In this document: in pieces, positions 62,080-64,000 of the stretch
Position numbering within the stretch: position 1 is the first letter of the stretch
How the letters are laid out: each line of letters opens with the position of its first letter
Source: Alviniconcha marisindica
Lineage: Eukaryota > Mollusca > Gastropoda > Provannidae
Assembly (NCBI GenBank): GCA_018857735.1
Contig: JABMCL010002135.1
Location: 1 to 64,000, forward strand
Reading direction: 5' to 3'
DNA: 64,000 nt
Notes under the pieces: model-generated
What the model was told of the DNA's origin: nothing
Database searches by the model: none
The model's input: only the letters and a program-made list of their open reading frames with translations
Made by a program: the position numbers and the translations under genes

Positions 62080-62850
62080 TTTGTGAACTTAACCCACAGT
62101 GATCTGTTGGCAGTTTGTGAACTTAACCTACAGTGTTCTGTTTGGCAGCTTGTGAAATTAACCCACAGTTTGTGAAATTAACCCACAGTGATCTGTTTGG
62201 CAGCTTGTGAAGTTAACCCACAGTGATCTGTTCGACAGCTTGTGAAATTAACCCACAGTGATCTGTTCAGCAGCTTGTGAAATTAACCCACAGTGATGTG
62301 TTTGGCAGTTTGTGAAATTAACCCACAGTGATCTGTTCGACAGCTTGTGAAATTAACCCACAGTGATCCGTTTGGCAGTTTGTGAACTTAACCCACAATG
62401 ATCTGTTTGGCAGCTTGTGAAATTAACCCACAGTGATCTGTTTGGCACCTTGTGAAATTGACCCACAGTGATGTGTTTGGCAGTTTGTGAAATTAACCCA
62501 CAGTGATCTGTTTGGCACCTTGTGAACTTAACCCACAGTGATCTGTTTGGCAGCTTGTGAAATTAACCCATAGTGATCTGTTTGGCCGCTTGTGAAATTA
62601 ACCCACAGTGATCCGTTTGGCAGTTTGTGAACTTAACCCATAGTGATCTGTTTGGCAGCTTGTGAAATTAACCCACAGTGATGTGTTTGGCAGTTTGTGA
62701 AATTAACCCATAGTGATCTGTTTGGCACCTTGTAAAATTAACCCACAGTAATCCGTTTGGCAGTTTGTGAACTTAACCCATAGTGATCAGTTTGGCAGCT
62801 TGTGAAATTAACCCACAGTGATCTGTTTGGCACCTTGTGAACTTAGTGCC
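62080..62850. repeat. Minisatellite, ~35-bp unit, about 22 copies
   Basis: The unit is GTGATCTGTTTGGCAGCTTG with TGAAATTAACCCACA. The TTTGTGAACTT and TTGTGAAATTA variants are interspersed. Confidence 0.95.
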
Positions 62851-64000
62851 TACACAAATGTACACTGTATGTCACCTTACAAATGCTGATTGCCAATGAG
62901 TAAGCTTTGCACTGTGAACAGCAAGCCTTGAAGCAGGTCCCATAGTGTTGCGTACACAATCTACAGCATAGCTCTGTATGTGGGGTGCATGCATACACGC
63001 ACAGCACTGTACCAAAATTCTCCGGCAGTCTGTCATCCTTCCAACATCCCTGATCCATGCTGTTATGTCTTGAATTTAACAATACTGACTCTGTCCTGAA
63101 TTCAACAATATGTATACCATAGATGCTTTGTTTTTTCACATCCTAAAACTAAGTTCTGTGTACAAAAACAAAAACAATAAATCCTGGAGTGTGACAATTC
63201 AATTGCTTCCACCAGCTGGATTTCATGTTTGACGGCAAGTCAAAGTACCAGGCAGTACACACACATATTACTGTTCAGTAATAATTGCAGCAGCGCTTGG
63301 ATCTCACTTAACGCAAAATCTCCGCAAAGACAGAAAAACATAGTAACAGTGGCTTAATTGTTTAACTTGTGTGTTGACGAAAGTTTGAGAATTTGGGGCT
63401 GCACAGCTTTCTTTTAAATCAAAATGTCTAAAGCATTTTCCCTGGCTGGAAACTGAAATTACAACTCAGAAGTAATTTCCATAAAACTGCTGTTGACAGG
63501 GATGTTCTTAAAGTTAAAAAGGGGAAGGGGAAAGAAAACAGAGGTGAGATTCAGAGATTCCAACAAAACACATCACCAGTGTTAAAAAATGTCTGTAGCA
63601 TGAAACAAAACAACTGCAGACAAAATACACACAGCCACACAGAAATGTTAATTCGCAGTGAAAATGTGCACATCAAATTGTGACATGGACAGTAAAACCG
63701 CATGACAACAGTCTACCAAACATCTGACCACCAACATGCACCTTTCTAATTCTCTGAACATAGCTACACTCCAGACATAGTGGTAACAATGTACATATAC
63801 CTGAATCACTTCAACCATGTGTTACCAGTCAAACAGAAATACAATCAGAACTGTTGGACCAGATACATTATCAATATATTCCAAACCTGGAATGAATGTC
63901 ATGAAAAATGCATTGACTAGACAGGAAAACATTGTTTCATTCAAAGAAGAAGAAGAAAAAAATCACAAATGATAGTATAATGTCAAGATGCAGTCACAAC
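62850..64000. other. No gene recognised
   Basis: Unique-looking AT-rich sequence. A 98-codon minus-strand frame at 63139-62843 has no recognisable homology or splice support and is not called. Confidence 0.4.

Noticed and set aside
62843..63139. 98-codon minus-strand frame
   Set aside because: No recognisable similarity or splice context. It begins inside the end of a tandem array.

Overview
This window is nuclear DNA from an animal, most likely a mollusc and probably a gastropod. The evidence is intron-rich genes with GT/AG splice sites, tRNA-headed SINEs, non-LTR retrotransposon pieces, and an extreme density of microsatellites and minisatellites. The gastropod assignment is inference. The two animal gene calls do not depend on it.

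Two genes can be supported exon by exon, and they are divergently arranged. On the minus strand, nine exons between 40497 and 23468 encode a complete UDP-glucose 4-epimerase (GALE, 346 residues from its conserved start), with every splice phase matching. Two further coding exons lie upstream (44523-44453 and 41865-40977). They join each other in phase, and then join the first GALE exon in phase with no stop. This predicts an epimerase with an unrecognised, serine-rich N-terminal extension of about 326 residues. On the plus strand, eight exons between 48395 and 59988 encode replication termination factor 2 (RTF2), from a MGCDGG start to a HWVTYNPQYF end. About 2 kb of putative promoter sequence separates the genes, including two identical ETS-type motifs close to the RTF2 start.

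Layout: 1-5310 is a large imperfect inverted repeat made of copies of one dispersed repeat (called R1 here) and simple sequence. 5520-9560 holds LINE remnants and a tRNA-derived SINE. 9585-23460 is gene-poor and mostly tandem arrays, with main units of about 43, 42, 57 and 70 bp; the GALE 3' UTR probably reaches into its right end. 23468-46415 is the GALE locus, with LINE, SINE, R1 and two kinds of inverted-repeat element in its introns. 46416-48394 is the divergent promoter region. 48395-59988 is RTF2. 59989-64000 is RTF2 3' sequence, more arrays and unassigned DNA.

The most unusual theme is that many intronic arrays are built from the exon-intron junction they abut. Repeated units carry the splice site plus some exon sequence at GALE core exons 1, 3 and 6 and at RTF2 exons 4 and 6. 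A coding array and a stop-codon array extend RTF2 exon 8 in the same way. A second notable result is a nested insertion: a palindromic foldback element sits inside one copy of a second inverted-repeat element, and the other copy of that element in this window supplies the empty site.
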